A stretch of DNA of 64,000 nucleotides from Candidatus Gastranaerophilales bacterium (GCA_910586855.1 CAJUJH010000001.1:943075-1007074); one strand, 5' to 3'; shown: positions 17,348 to 27,607, numbered from the stretch's first letter. Made by a program: numbers and translations. Notes: generated by a model from the sequence alone, not told the origin.

Positions 17348-17761
17348 TTGGGCAATAATTATAATGCAAGACAAAATAATAAGCCCGTTTTTAATAACTC
17401 AACAGACACTTTTGAAATTTCAAGAAAAGCTCCTAAATCTCAAAGACCTCAAAAAGACTTTGATAAAGCTGCAGTAAAACTTATGAATTACCTTGATGAA
17501 AATAGCGTTAGCGATACTGAAAGACAAGAATTACTAGGTGATTTATGTCGTAAATTTGGCTTCGAAATAAGTGACCATGAAACAGTTACTGGTTTTGTAA
17601 TAAAAGATGGTTTAGTTGAACGAATACAAGTGGAATGCTCTAATGATTATGATCCTTCCTGTGAACCTGAAGAATGCCTTGATGAAGAAGATTGTCTTGA
17701 TGAAGGTGATACATGCTGCGCAGAAGACTATGATGATGGTTCTGACCTTGAATGCAGATAA
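17348..17761 (+). CDS. Small protein with acidic Cys-rich tail, reading frame broken near its start
   Basis: The 137-residue open segment has a basic N-terminal half and an acidic, cysteine-rich tail (EPEECLDEEDCLDEGDTCC). Its apparent TTG start has no ribosome site. The well-placed ATG is upstream at 17294 (AAGAAAGG before it). That ATG runs in the same frame and meets a TGA at 17336-17338 after 14 codons (MNLLSNVNNLSSNF, stop, VNFLGNN). Other genes here use TGA as stop, so the likeliest reading is a nonsense mutation or readthrough, not recoding. Function unknown; the tail could bind metal. Confidence 0.55.
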   Translation: MGNNYNARQNNKPVFNNSTDTFEISRKAPKSQRPQKDFDKAAVKLMNYLDENSVSDTERQELLGDLCRKFGFEISDHETVTGFVIKDGLVERIQVECSNDYDPSCEPEECLDEEDCLDEGDTCCAEDYDDGSDLECR

Positions 17762-17780
17762 TAGCTGTAAAATGCAAATT

Positions 17781-18881
17781 TTAGTCAAACAACCCCATTT
17801 GACCATTGTCTAAACTTGCTGGGATTTTATAGTTAAGATGTTTATAAGCTTCTTTTGTAACCGTTCTGCCTCTTAGCGTACGCATTAAAAGCCCAGATTG
17901 CAATAAATATGGTTCATAAACATCTTCAATTGTTCTGATATCCTCTCCAAGTGCTACAGCAAGCGTTTCCACTCCGACAGGACCGCCGTTATATTTTTCT
18001 ATAATGAGTTTTAATAGGGCTCTATCTGTGTTATCAAGACCCAAGGGGTCGATATTTAAATTATTTAGCGCTAAATCCGCAATTTCTTTTGTAATTTTGC
18101 CATCTGATTTTACTATTGCATAGTCGCTTGCACGTTTGATTAATCTATTTGCAATCCTTGGTGTAGCGCGCGACCTCAGGGCAATTTCCTGCGCCCCCTT
18201 TTCATCAATTTCAACATTTAAAATCTTTGCGCTTCTTTTAACAATTTGCGTAAGTTCTTCACTATTATAAAATTCTAATCTGTGAACTATTCCAAATCTA
18301 TCTCTCAAGGGACCTGAAAGTGCACCAGCTTTCGTTGTAGCACCTATTAGCGTAAATTTTTGAACGGGCACCCTCATTGTCTTAACAGTCTGGCTTTTTC
18401 CCGTGGTAAGGTCAATAAAAAAATCTTCCATAGCAGGGTACAAAATCTCTTCTGCCACTTTATTCAGCCTGTGGATTTCATCTATAAATAAAATTTCACC
18501 AGGCTTTAGGGTCATTAAAATCCCTATAATATCTCTGGGTCTTTCTAGTGCGGGTGCTGATGTAATCTTAATCTCCACCCCGCATTCATTTGCGATAATG
18601 TTTGCTAAAGTTGTTTTTCCTAAGCCCGGAGGTCCGTAGAATAAAAGATGGTCTAACGGCACATTGCGCCTTTTTGAAGCCTCGATTGAAATTTTCAATG
18701 TTTCTTTTAATGAGGATTGCCCGATATATTCATTAAAGCTTTTCGGGCGGATGGTTTTTTCATACGTCTCATCAAATTCATTTGAAACTGCCTCTAAATT
18801 TTTTGATTTTGGAGGCAGTTTTTGAATTTTATCCCCCCGTTTTGGGGAGTTATTTTTATTATTATCGTCTGAAATTATCAT
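17781..18881 (-). CDS. ruvB: Holliday junction branch-migration helicase RuvB
   Basis: 366 residues. After a Lys/Asn-rich ~35-residue N-terminal extension come the RuvB hallmarks: RPKSFNEYIGQ, Walker A FYGPPGLGKTTLA, Walker B LFIDEIHRL, sensor IGATTKAG, LRDRFGI, and the winged-helix C-terminus (YLLQSGLLMRTLRGR). It is a hexameric motor acting with RuvA at recombination junctions. It starts 1 bp after the permease stop, so the two share a transcript. ruvA and ruvC are not in the window. Confidence 0.96.
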   Translation of the reverse strand: MIISDDNNKNNSPKRGDKIQKLPPKSKNLEAVSNEFDETYEKTIRPKSFNEYIGQSSLKETLKISIEASKRRNVPLDHLLFYGPPGLGKTTLANIIANECGVEIKITSAPALERPRDIIGILMTLKPGEILFIDEIHRLNKVAEEILYPAMEDFFIDLTTGKSQTVKTMRVPVQKFTLIGATTKAGALSGPLRDRFGIVHRLEFYNSEELTQIVKRSAKILNVEIDEKGAQEIALRSRATPRIANRLIKRASDYAIVKSDGKITKEIADLALNNLNIDPLGLDNTDRALLKLIIEKYNGGPVGVETLAVALGEDIRTIEDVYEPYLLQSGLLMRTLRGRTVTKEAYKHLNYKIPASLDNGQMGLFD

Positions 18882-18882
18882 T

Positions 18883-20202
18883 TTATCTTAAGAATCTAAG
18901 CCAAATGTACCCTGTGCTTATTAATAAAGCAAGCATTGTTATAGAGAAACCGTATTTTAAGAATCTTATAAATGAAATCGGACATCCATTCTTGTGTGCT
19001 GTTTCAGATACTATAACGTTTGCTGCAGCACCAATAATTGTCATGTTGCCGCCAAGGCAAGCACCTAAAGACAAACACCACCACAATGGATGTGTATATT
19101 CAGCCCCTTCGATAGATTGAATTGTTGCAAGCATTGGAGCCATAGTTGCGGTATATGGAATATTATCAATGATACCGGATAAAATACCTGAAGCCCAAAG
19201 AATAATCATTGAAGTTGCAGCTTGAGAGCCTTCGGTTACCTTTAAAAGCCATTTTGCCATAAGGTCGATGCCGCCGGCAGCTTCTAATCCGCCGATTATA
19301 ATAAATAAACCGATAAAGAAGAAAATTGTATTCCACTCTACGCTTACTAAAAGTTTTGACGGTTTTTCAAATATCATAAGAACTGAAGCACCAATCATTG
19401 CAATCAAGTATGTTGGTATGTGTGTAATATCGTGAGTTACAAATCCCAAAATAACAAGCGCTAAAACGATACCGGAACGAATAGCTAAGCCCTTATGAAG
19501 GATTGTTCTTGAATTATCAATTTCAGCCACCATAGCCATTTTTTCAGGAGTACTTTTTAATTGTTTTCTAAATACAAAGATTAAAATTCCGATTGTTATA
19601 AATAAAATAAATGCAACAATGTCAGTTAATTCTTTTACAAAGTCCATAAAGCTGAATCCTGCTGCTGAACCTATAATAATATTTGGCGGGTCACCGATTA
19701 AGGTTGCTGTACCGCCTATATTTGAACATAAAATTTCTGTAATTAAAAACGGAATCGGGTCAAGTTCAAGTTTTTTGCAGGCTACAAATGTAATCGGCAT
19801 AACAAGGATTACAGTTGTAACATTATCCAGAAAGGCGCTAGCAACAGCCGTAAATAAAGCAAGGGCAAATAAAACAAGTTTAGGCTTACCTTTTGTAAGT
19901 TTCAGCATTTCATTCGCCATCCATTTAAACATGCCGGAGCGAGCGCAAATATGAACAATTATCATCATTGAAACAAGCAAAAATATTACGTTAAAATCAA
20001 TATAATTAGCAAAATATTCCCCAAGATTTTCAGGGGTTTTGTCAGAATTTAAAAGTCCTAAAAATAAAGTAGCACACGCACCAAGAAGCGCCACTGTTAC
20101 TTTTGAGATTTTTTCCCATGCAATAAAAATATACGCTATGACTAAAATAATTGCACTTATCATAACGGCATTTTGCTGCACTAATTCATGCAAATGTTCC
20201 AA
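18883..20202 (-). CDS. ArsB/NhaD-type ion transporter
   Basis: 439-residue inner-membrane protein with about 11-12 hydrophobic segments. It has the ion-transporter superfamily pattern: FLDNVTTVILVMP, GGTATLIGDPPNIIIG, and the repeated-half GIIDNIPYTATMAP with GGNMTIIGAAANVI. NhaD-type Na+/H+ antiport or anion export are the main options. No arsR/arsC genes lie near, which argues against arsenite. It starts with TTG 5 nt after a perfect AGGAGG; the overlapping ATG is out of frame. Confidence 0.84.
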   Translation of the reverse strand: MEHLHELVQQNAVMISAIILVIAYIFIAWEKISKVTVALLGACATLFLGLLNSDKTPENLGEYFANYIDFNVIFLLVSMMIIVHICARSGMFKWMANEMLKLTKGKPKLVLFALALFTAVASAFLDNVTTVILVMPITFVACKKLELDPIPFLITEILCSNIGGTATLIGDPPNIIIGSAAGFSFMDFVKELTDIVAFILFITIGILIFVFRKQLKSTPEKMAMVAEIDNSRTILHKGLAIRSGIVLALVILGFVTHDITHIPTYLIAMIGASVLMIFEKPSKLLVSVEWNTIFFFIGLFIIIGGLEAAGGIDLMAKWLLKVTEGSQAATSMIILWASGILSGIIDNIPYTATMAPMLATIQSIEGAEYTHPLWWCLSLGACLGGNMTIIGAAANVIVSETAHKNGCPISFIRFLKYGFSITMLALLISTGYIWLRFLR

Positions 20203-20391
20203 AACATCCTCCTAAAATTTAAAATACTAATCTCCTTAATTCTACTTGCTGAAAGATTTTAGTCAATTTTGCAAAAAATATTAAGTTAAAAAACCATTAT
20301 TGATAATAATGCATATAGTTTTTGCCTGTTGTTGTGGCAATTTTTCTTCCTTATTGGTTTTAATATCAATAAAAAAAGGAATAGGGCATAA

Positions 20392-21354
20392 ATGGCTGTA
20401 AACTCGCTTGTTAACCGTATTTATAAAATAAGAATTGAAAAAAACAATAATGGGGTCAAGCAAAATATTGATAATTCTGGAACCGATGCTTACAAACCAA
20501 AAATAATTGAAGCAGAAAACAATGGCTATAAAATAAAATGCAGACCCGTAAAACCCGTGTATTTGAAAGATACTGATGGAAATAATGTTAAAGCGTTACT
20601 TGTAAAAAATACCGCCGCAAAAAGCCAGTACTTCATAGTAAAAGATGATGAAACGCTTTGTAGAATTTTCTTTTCAGATAATGGTGAAAATATCTATGTG
20701 TATGATTTACAGGGGCAAAATAATAAGGGAAAGTATAAAGGTGCCGGATGTGAACTTGTAAAAGTTGCCGTAAATGAAAGTATAAAGAGCGGGTATAAGG
20801 GAAAGCTAAATGCTTGTATGGCAGATTCGCTGCCCTTTTATTTTAAAAATAATTTTAGAATTTTAAACGGTGCTTCTGCTTTAAAGGAAAACGCTTTTAT
20901 TGATTATATGACAAGGCACCCTGAATTTGATACCGAAGATTTTATGGCAAACATGTGGAGTATACCAAATGGTGAATGTTTGGATGAAAAAGGTGCATCG
21001 GCGCTTTTAGAGAATAAAAGATTTATTAATAATTCAGCATCGGAAACTATGTATGAGACAACTTTTAAAAATGATAAAGGAGAAATAATTAAAGCCGACG
21101 TTGATTTTTGTGATTTTTCAAATGACCTGTCAGTAGGCGGCAGTTATATTATACAAATTATTAACAAAGAAGGGAAAAACGGATGTACGTTTCCCCAAAT
21201 TGCCCATGTTGAATATGATTTATTGCCTGATGGCGATGTAGATATTGTAGATTTTGAAATAAGAGTCAGAGATGAAGCTTTAAAAGAGCAGGTCAAAGCA
21301 GAATTATTGAATGCGCTCAAAATTAAAACAGAACAAAAATCTGTAGGTGATTAA
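20392..21354 (+). CDS. Hypothetical protein with GNAT-like acetyltransferase segment
   Basis: 320 residues with an Asn/Lys-rich unstructured N-terminus (~30 residues). Residues about 120-155 (GAGCELVKVAVNESIKSGYKG, then LPFYFKNNFRIL) look like the acetyl-CoA-binding and beta-strand region of GNAT enzymes, but the Q/R-x-x-G-x-G/A signature is incomplete. The remaining C-terminal half (about 170-320) is unrecognised. AAAGGA precedes the ATG. It is a single gene between the divergent permease and secA; the enzymatic assignment is tentative. Confidence 0.6.
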   Translation: MAVNSLVNRIYKIRIEKNNNGVKQNIDNSGTDAYKPKIIEAENNGYKIKCRPVKPVYLKDTDGNNVKALLVKNTAAKSQYFIVKDDETLCRIFFSDNGENIYVYDLQGQNNKGKYKGAGCELVKVAVNESIKSGYKGKLNACMADSLPFYFKNNFRILNGASALKENAFIDYMTRHPEFDTEDFMANMWSIPNGECLDEKGASALLENKRFINNSASETMYETTFKNDKGEIIKADVDFCDFSNDLSVGGSYIIQIINKEGKNGCTFPQIAHVEYDLLPDGDVDIVDFEIRVRDEALKEQVKAELLNALKIKTEQKSVGD

Positions 21355-21475
21355 TATTCTCGCTGCAACAATTTAATCTCGCCAACTAGTTGTGCAAACG
21401 GGCGGTTTATTTTTTATGTTTGTGTTAAAATTTCACTTGATACATATTTGATTTTATTGGGGAGAATTTTATAAA

Positions 21476-24358
21476 ATGGGCGTTATTGACGTATTGCTTA
21501 AAGTTTTTAAGAATCCTAACGACAGAAAAATTTCAAAAATCATGCCTGTTGTAGAGCATATAAATCATTTTGAAGAAGACTTTATGAAGCTTTCTGATGA
21601 TGAACTTAAAGCAAAAACTCTTGAATTTAAAGAAATTCTCTCTAAAAGAGAAACTTCTGCTGATTTTAAAACTGACCGTGCTCTTGAAAAAGAAGCTCTT
21701 GATAAAATTTTGCCTGAAGCCTTTGCAGTTGTGCGTGAAGCAGGGCGCCGCGTTTTAAATATGCGCCATTTTGATGTACAGTTGATTGGCGGTATTTTTC
21801 TTCATGAAGGACATATTGCAGAAATGAGAACAGGTGAGGGTAAAACCCTTGTAGCAACTCTTCCTGCTTATTTAAATGCTCTTACAGGAAAAGGTGTTCA
21901 TATAATTACCGTAAATGATTATCTGGCTCAGCGTGACCGCGATTGGATGGGGAAAATCTTTGAATTTTTAGGACTTTCTGTGGGTGTTATTTTATCATCT
22001 GACAGTTTTGATTTTGAAAAGAAAAAAGCTGCCTACGATTGCGATATAACGTATGGTACAAATAATGAATTTGGGTTTGATTATTTAAGGGATAATATGG
22101 CAACAAGCACTGCTGCTCTTGTTCAAAGACCATATAATTATGCAATTATAGATGAAGTAGATAGTATTTTAATTGATGAGGCAAGAACACCTTTGATTAT
22201 ATCCGGGCGTCTTGAAAAATCTGCCGCAACATACCAATTAATGGCAAAAATTGCACCCCAATTAGAAAAAGTAACTCATTATGAAGTAGATGAAAAGAAT
22301 AAAAATATTATCTTTACGGAAGATGGTATTGATAAGGCACAAGAATTGCTTGGGGTGGATGATTTGTTTGATATCCAGACACAATATGCGCATCACCTTC
22401 TTCAAGCACTAAAGGCTAAAGAATTATTTATAAAAGATACTGACTATGTTGTCCGTGATAATGAAGTAATGATTGTGGATGAATTTACAGGGCGTCTAAT
22501 GCAGGGAAGAAGATGGTCTGACGGGCTTCATCAGGCAATTGAAGCAAAAGAAAACGTACCTATTCAAGATGAAACCCAGACTCTTGCAAGTATTACATTC
22601 CAAAATTTATTTAGATTGTATCCGAAATTATCCGGCATGACGGGTACTGCTATGACAGAAGAGGCTGAATTTGGAAAAATTTACAACCTTCCTGTAACAG
22701 CAATTCCAACAAATAAGCCTGATATCAGAAACAATGAACCTGATGCTATTTTTAATAAACAGGTAACAAAATATAAGGAAGTTGTTGAAGAAATTGTAAA
22801 AATGTCTAAAATTGGGCGCCCTGTTTTAGTTGGTACCATTAGTATTGAAAAATCAGAATTAATATCCGCGCTTTTAAAACAGGTTGGCGTAAAACATAAT
22901 GTATTAAATGCTAAGCACCACCAAAAAGAGGCGTATATTATTGCCCAAGCCGGTCGTGTTGGCGCAGTTACTATTGCAACAAATATGGCAGGAAGAGGAA
23001 CTGATATTCTTCTTGGGGGTAACCCTGAATACCTTGCAAAAGAAGAGCTTGATTCAAAAGGCATTACACCCGATAATCCAAAATATGAAGAACTAAAGGA
23101 AGAAGCCCTTATTCGTGCCAGAAACATAACAGAAGATGAGCATAAAAAAGTAATAGAACTTGGCGGGCTGCATGTTATAGGAACAGAGCGCCATGAATCT
23201 CGCCGTATTGATAACCAGCTGAGAGGACGTGCAGCAAGACAGGGCGACCCGGGGTCAACTAAATTTTTCTTATCATTAGAAGATGATTTAATGAGAAAAT
23301 TCGGCGGTAATATTATAGCTCAATTTATGAGCGATGATATGGTGATAAATTCTCCCCTGATTTCGCGTCAGATTGAATCTGCTCAAAAGAAGGTTGAAAC
23401 TCATTATTTTGATATAAGAAAATCTGTCCTTGAATATGATGATGTTATCAATATTCAAAGGGAAAAATTCTACGCACAAAGGAAAAAAGTTTTAAATTCC
23501 AAAAATCTTAATTCTGATATTGTATATATGATTGAAAAAGAGGTGGATAAAATTTTAAGGCAGTATATCTCGCCCGATATGTCGCCAAATGAATATGTGC
23601 CTGATGAATTAAATATGTTAATAAATGAAATGAAATCCGTATTTCCGCAATTAACAACACTTTCGGTTGATGATATCAAAAATTTTAGATATAACGATAT
23701 GTCAAACCATCTGAAGAATCTTACTAAAATGGCGTATAAAAACCATGAAAAAATTACTATTGATAACTTTAATTCCGTAATAGACAGATATGAATTAAAT
23801 GAAGAAAGGCAGGAAGCTTTCTCTGATGATAATGTAATAAGACAGCTTGAGCGCGATATTTTATTGCAGGTTATTGATGCCAAATGGATTGACCACCTTG
23901 CAAATATTGATGACCTCAAAGACAGTATCGGGCTTGTGGCATACGGTCAGAAAGACCCGCTTTTAGAATATAAAAAGGGAGCATTTAACCTCTTTAATTC
24001 TATGATGTCTGAAATTCAATCTGAAACAGTAAGACATTTAATGAGAACCAAATTCGGTGTTCAAATTATGGGTGCTGATAATAATGAGGTGGCTGATTTA
24101 GCCCTTAGTGATGCGCCTATTGCTCCGCCTGAAGCTGCCTTGGCCGCCTTTGGACAAAATAGAGAAATTGAAACAGAACTCACTAAAGCGCTTAAAAATT
24201 CTACAAATAATGAAGCTGAAATTTCAGACAATATTGATGGAACAGAATCTGTAAACAAAAATACACAGATAAGAAATGAAGATAAAATAGGAAGAAATGA
24301 TAAGTGCCCTTGCGGCAGCGGACAAAAATATAAAAATTGCTGCGGTAAAGATTTGTAA
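21476..24358 (+). CDS. secA: Preprotein translocase ATPase SecA
   Basis: 960 residues. The motor domains are complete: MRTGEGKTLVATLPAYLN (Walker A), DEVDSILIDEARTPLIISG (DEAD-like), and TNMAGRGTDILLGGNPEYLA with RRIDNQLRGRAARQGDPGS. The C-terminus has an acidic linker and a zinc-binding SEC-C motif (CPCGSGQKYKNCC). It drives secretion through SecYEG. It has its own promoter region and GGGGAGAA ribosome site. Confidence 0.97.
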   Translation: MGVIDVLLKVFKNPNDRKISKIMPVVEHINHFEEDFMKLSDDELKAKTLEFKEILSKRETSADFKTDRALEKEALDKILPEAFAVVREAGRRVLNMRHFDVQLIGGIFLHEGHIAEMRTGEGKTLVATLPAYLNALTGKGVHIITVNDYLAQRDRDWMGKIFEFLGLSVGVILSSDSFDFEKKKAAYDCDITYGTNNEFGFDYLRDNMATSTAALVQRPYNYAIIDEVDSILIDEARTPLIISGRLEKSAATYQLMAKIAPQLEKVTHYEVDEKNKNIIFTEDGIDKAQELLGVDDLFDIQTQYAHHLLQALKAKELFIKDTDYVVRDNEVMIVDEFTGRLMQGRRWSDGLHQAIEAKENVPIQDETQTLASITFQNLFRLYPKLSGMTGTAMTEEAEFGKIYNLPVTAIPTNKPDIRNNEPDAIFNKQVTKYKEVVEEIVKMSKIGRPVLVGTISIEKSELISALLKQVGVKHNVLNAKHHQKEAYIIAQAGRVGAVTIATNMAGRGTDILLGGNPEYLAKEELDSKGITPDNPKYEELKEEALIRARNITEDEHKKVIELGGLHVIGTERHESRRIDNQLRGRAARQGDPGSTKFFLSLEDDLMRKFGGNIIAQFMSDDMVINSPLISRQIESAQKKVETHYFDIRKSVLEYDDVINIQREKFYAQRKKVLNSKNLNSDIVYMIEKEVDKILRQYISPDMSPNEYVPDELNMLINEMKSVFPQLTTLSVDDIKNFRYNDMSNHLKNLTKMAYKNHEKITIDNFNSVIDRYELNEERQEAFSDDNVIRQLERDILLQVIDAKWIDHLANIDDLKDSIGLVAYGQKDPLLEYKKGAFNLFNSMMSEIQSETVRHLMRTKFGVQIMGADNNEVADLALSDAPIAPPEAALAAFGQNREIETELTKALKNSTNNEAEISDNIDGTESVNKNTQIRNEDKIGRNDKCPCGSGQKYKNCCGKDL

Positions 24359-24438
24359 ATAAATCAACCCCTAAAGCAAATTTTATGTTTTATATGCATT
24401 GTATAAATCCTAATATGCAATGGTCTTGATGAATTTTT

Positions 24439-25413
24439 ATGAGAGTAACTGGTATTTATAATAACGTGTCTTTACGTACTCCTTTAAAAACTAAAAAACA
24501 AAAGGAGGTTGGTTCTTGTCCTCCTGATACAAATTGTAAAGGCAAAAATAATTACCCCAATATTAGCGGTTTACCATTTTTGGGTAATATTATTTATATT
24601 AATGATTACATTGGTGAGAAAAACGGTAAGTCAATAAAATCATCCAATGGTGCTGCCGACTTTTTTACTGTACAATATTTTCTAAACCTTCCTGTTGCAG
24701 ATGATGCGCCTCAAGATATAGTTTCTATTTTTAATTCAGCCTATGCAATCAAAAATACTATAGCATCTGTATCTGATAAATTTGATAATATTTATAGTGA
24801 TACATTTGCTACTATTTGCGATGTTTATGAAAATTTAATTGTCGATAATTCTTCTTGGCATTGTTTTAAAGATGGCAATCAATTAGTAGAGCTTGATAAA
24901 AGAGGAAATCTTTTAAGGGAAACAACTTTTCGTGATGATTTTCCTGAAATAATCAGAGATTATAAGAATAATCAAGTAATATTTATTGAATCCAAAAAGA
25001 AAGATGGAAGCATAAAAGATTTTACGGTGTGTCTCAAGTGTAAAAACATAGATGACCCTGAATGCATTAAGTCGAAGGAAAGTTTTAGTTTTAAAGCCGG
25101 TAAGCCTTATCGTTATTGTGTTTCTGTATCAAAAGATATATATTCTGACGGCTTTACGGCAAGCAAAGCATATACTTACAAGGATAATGTACTTACAGGA
25201 TATGATTCCCAGCTTACTATTGCAGGCGGTACGGAATATTCCAGTAAATATTATGAATTTCTCCCAAGAATAAACGAAGGTCATTTACCCATTTATGGTG
25301 AGTCTGTTCCTGTGCGTTATGTTACAAATAAGGTTGTTGCAAAAGGTTATCTTATCCATTCAAATGAAGAAATTGTTTTATCCAGATATTTAAAAGACTA
25401 TGCCAAGCTTTAA
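24439..25413 (+). CDS. Hypothetical protein, 324 residues
   Basis: No recognisable domain. The N-terminal ~45 residues are basic and Asn/Cys-containing (two cysteines, SCPPDTNC), like the unstructured leaders of several lineage-specific proteins in this window. The rest looks like a mixed alpha/beta soluble fold with WHCFKDGNQLVELDKRG and repeated Asp-Gly turns. No signal peptide or membrane segment. Its stop overlaps the convergent corA by 4 bp. Confidence 0.6.
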   Translation: MRVTGIYNNVSLRTPLKTKKQKEVGSCPPDTNCKGKNNYPNISGLPFLGNIIYINDYIGEKNGKSIKSSNGAADFFTVQYFLNLPVADDAPQDIVSIFNSAYAIKNTIASVSDKFDNIYSDTFATICDVYENLIVDNSSWHCFKDGNQLVELDKRGNLLRETTFRDDFPEIIRDYKNNQVIFIESKKKDGSIKDFTVCLKCKNIDDPECIKSKESFSFKAGKPYRYCVSVSKDIYSDGFTASKAYTYKDNVLTGYDSQLTIAGGTEYSSKYYEFLPRINEGHLPIYGESVPVRYVTNKVVAKGYLIHSNEEIVLSRYLKDYAKL

Positions 25414-26363
25414 AACATTCCTTTTTTGTTAAAAAATATTCCGGCTCCTGCTGCGGCTATTATTGAAAGTGTAACAATAATTAAAAATCCCCAAGGGTTT
25501 TCTTTGAATGGCACAGGCACATTCATTCCCCAAAAGGTGCCAAGCATAGTGGGTATTGAAAGTATAATTGTAATGGCAGCCAAAAATTTCATAATAACGT
25601 TTACATTGTTATTGATGATTGAAGCAAATCCATCCATCATACTTTCTAAAATGGTTCTATGCATTTCAACCATCTCAACTGCCTGTTTATTTTCAATAAT
25701 TACATCCTCAAGAAGGTCAATATCATCTTCGCTAAATTTTAGAGCTCCTTGTATACTGTTAGAATTTGCAAGCCTTAAAAGTTTTTGCAGCACAATTTGA
25801 TTATCTTTAAGTGCTGTAGTAAAGTATACTAAAGATTTTTGCACCTCCATTAATTGGAACAATGCTTTATTATTGGTTGTTTTTTTAAGCGAATCTTCAA
25901 TGCGCTCCGAATGCTTATTTATAATATTTAAATATCTTAAATAAAATTTTGCCGCCCTGAATAGAATATTGAGCATAAAATTTGTTTTATTGCGCGTGTC
26001 AAAATACATAGAAGTTTCTTGTGAAAATGAACCTATAATCTTGTTTTCCATAGAAGAAACAGTAATAATGCTCTCCGGTGTATAAATTATACCTAGAGGC
26101 AGTGTGTCAAAATTCCCTTCTTCATCCATAAAAGGTACGTTTGTAATAACAAGAAGGTTTCCATCCTCATATTCTATACGAGACCTCTCGTCCATATCCA
26201 AAGAATTTTTAAGAAAACTTTCATCCAAATCCAAAACAAGGGAAACTTTTTGGATTTCTTCAAAATTTGGGTCAATCATATTAAACCAGGAACCTGATTT
26301 TGCATCATTAATATTTAAAGCCTTAAGGGTTTTATCATCCTGTGTTTTAAAAATCTCTAGCAT
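25410..26363 (-). CDS. corA: CorA-family divalent metal ion transporter
   Basis: 317 residues. A large cytoplasmic N-terminal domain with long stalk helices is followed by two C-terminal membrane segments. The selectivity signature GMN is present in FWGMNVPVPF between them. It imports Mg2+ (or Co2+/Ni2+) as a pentamer. AGGAG lies upstream of the ATG. No M-box riboswitch is visible in the short leader. Confidence 0.92.
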   Translation of the reverse strand: MLEIFKTQDDKTLKALNINDAKSGSWFNMIDPNFEEIQKVSLVLDLDESFLKNSLDMDERSRIEYEDGNLLVITNVPFMDEEGNFDTLPLGIIYTPESIITVSSMENKIIGSFSQETSMYFDTRNKTNFMLNILFRAAKFYLRYLNIINKHSERIEDSLKKTTNNKALFQLMEVQKSLVYFTTALKDNQIVLQKLLRLANSNSIQGALKFSEDDIDLLEDVIIENKQAVEMVEMHRTILESMMDGFASIINNNVNVIMKFLAAITIILSIPTMLGTFWGMNVPVPFKENPWGFLIIVTLSIIAAAGAGIFFNKKGMF

Positions 26364-26450
26364 TGTAGGCTTCTCCTAATATCGACCCAGCTTATAAACC
26401 TATTACACCACACATATAAAAAATACGCAATCTGATTCAATAAACCAAAT

Positions 26451-27095
26451 TTAAAACCTTTCAAGCATATTTTGCAGCTTTTCTAAAGATATCCCCATAA
26501 CATTGTAATAATCACCACAAATTTTTGAGATAAAACTCTCGCAGCCTGGCATTAAGTTTTTGAAATTATCTGATGCTGTATAATGTCCTTCTTTATTAAA
26601 TGTTAAAAAATCTTGCACACCGTAGCTTCCCGCCTTATCAAGTGGATTAAAAATTTCTATATATTTTTCTATCTCGTTATCATTTAGTGCACGAAAAGTA
26701 ACATATGTTTCTTCAATTTCCGTCAGAGTTTTTGGTGTATCTGCCAGCGGGGTTTTAACAAGGGAGATGGATGTTACTACCTTATGGGTTTTGCCTGATA
26801 AATTTTTCAACATTAAAAAAGCCTGAGATTTACTTCCAGGCTTTAATAAACACACACTACTATTACCTTCTTTGAGGATTACCATTGTATCTGCCCCTAT
26901 AACTGTTGCAGCATAATCAATTTGCTTTGCAGTATCAAGAGCTTTATTTAATGAATTCTTTTTTATGGAGTCTTCACTGTAAAATTCAGGTGAGACTTCC
27001 TTATAGTTTGACTTTACAACTGTAAAATCAATTTTTCCCTTTTTTAAAATTTCTTTTCTTCTCGGGGAATTTGAAGCTAAAATAATCTTTTCCAT
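26451..27095 (-). CDS. maf: Maf-family nucleoside triphosphate pyrophosphatase
   Basis: 214 residues. It starts with the diagnostic ILASNSPRRKEIL and continues with VIGADTMVILK, the KTHKVVTSI strand and the DKAGSYGVQ motif. These enzymes hydrolyse dTTP/UTP or modified nucleotides to monophosphates as house-cleaning. It is probably a monocistronic unit or co-transcribed with the small gene downstream of it on this strand (26363 corA end). Confidence 0.92.
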   Translation of the reverse strand: MEKIILASNSPRRKEILKKGKIDFTVVKSNYKEVSPEFYSEDSIKKNSLNKALDTAKQIDYAATVIGADTMVILKEGNSSVCLLKPGSKSQAFLMLKNLSGKTHKVVTSISLVKTPLADTPKTLTEIEETYVTFRALNDNEIEKYIEIFNPLDKAGSYGVQDFLTFNKEGHYTASDNFKNLMPGCESFISKICGDYYNVMGISLEKLQNMLERF

Positions 27096-27145
27096 TCCCC
27101 GATTCTATCATAAACTTTTTTGGCTTACAAAAATGCTGATTTTTC

Positions 27146-27421
27146 CTAAGGCGCAGTTGCAGCAAGCATTTCAGGTTTCTTTATTTTGATATTTCGTGAT
27201 TTTGTATACTGTATGCTTCCTGAAATTGCACTAATGCAGGTACTTTTCAGCTTTTGCTGAATATTTAGCATACAAAGATGCATTTGTGCATAATCGTTCA
27301 TTGCCTCATACATTTTATCCGGATTTATCATAGATGTTTGAATTGTTGGATTATCAACCTTTTGCATAGCATACTTTTTTACAAGCATAGCATCAATTCT
27401 GTCTCTTGCTCCAATAGCCAT
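27146..27421 (-). CDS. Small hypothetical protein
   Basis: 91 residues, mostly helical and Met/Gln-rich in the middle (MYEAMNDYAQMHLCMLNIQQ), with a basic C-terminal third. No signal peptide. It is preceded by AAGGGAG, a good ribosome site. It resembles in style the other short helical proteins at 6948 and 56165 but shares no clear motif. Function unknown. Three direct TTGCTTAA repeats lie 130-165 bp upstream. Confidence 0.6.
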   Translation of the reverse strand: MAIGARDRIDAMLVKKYAMQKVDNPTIQTSMINPDKMYEAMNDYAQMHLCMLNIQQKLKSTCISAISGSIQYTKSRNIKIKKPEMLAATAP

Positions 27422-27607
27422 AGCTTAAACTCCCTTATTAAACTTATATCCCTTTACCTTATTTTGTTGATGTAAAATATAAAATCCCTTAAAGTTCTTC
27501 CTCTTGAAATTTTAAATTTACCTCTTCCTGATTTAATAAAGTATTTCTTTGCTTAAAAATTGCTTAATAAAAGAAGTCTTGCTTAATAATTTGTTACAAT
27601 TGCTTTA

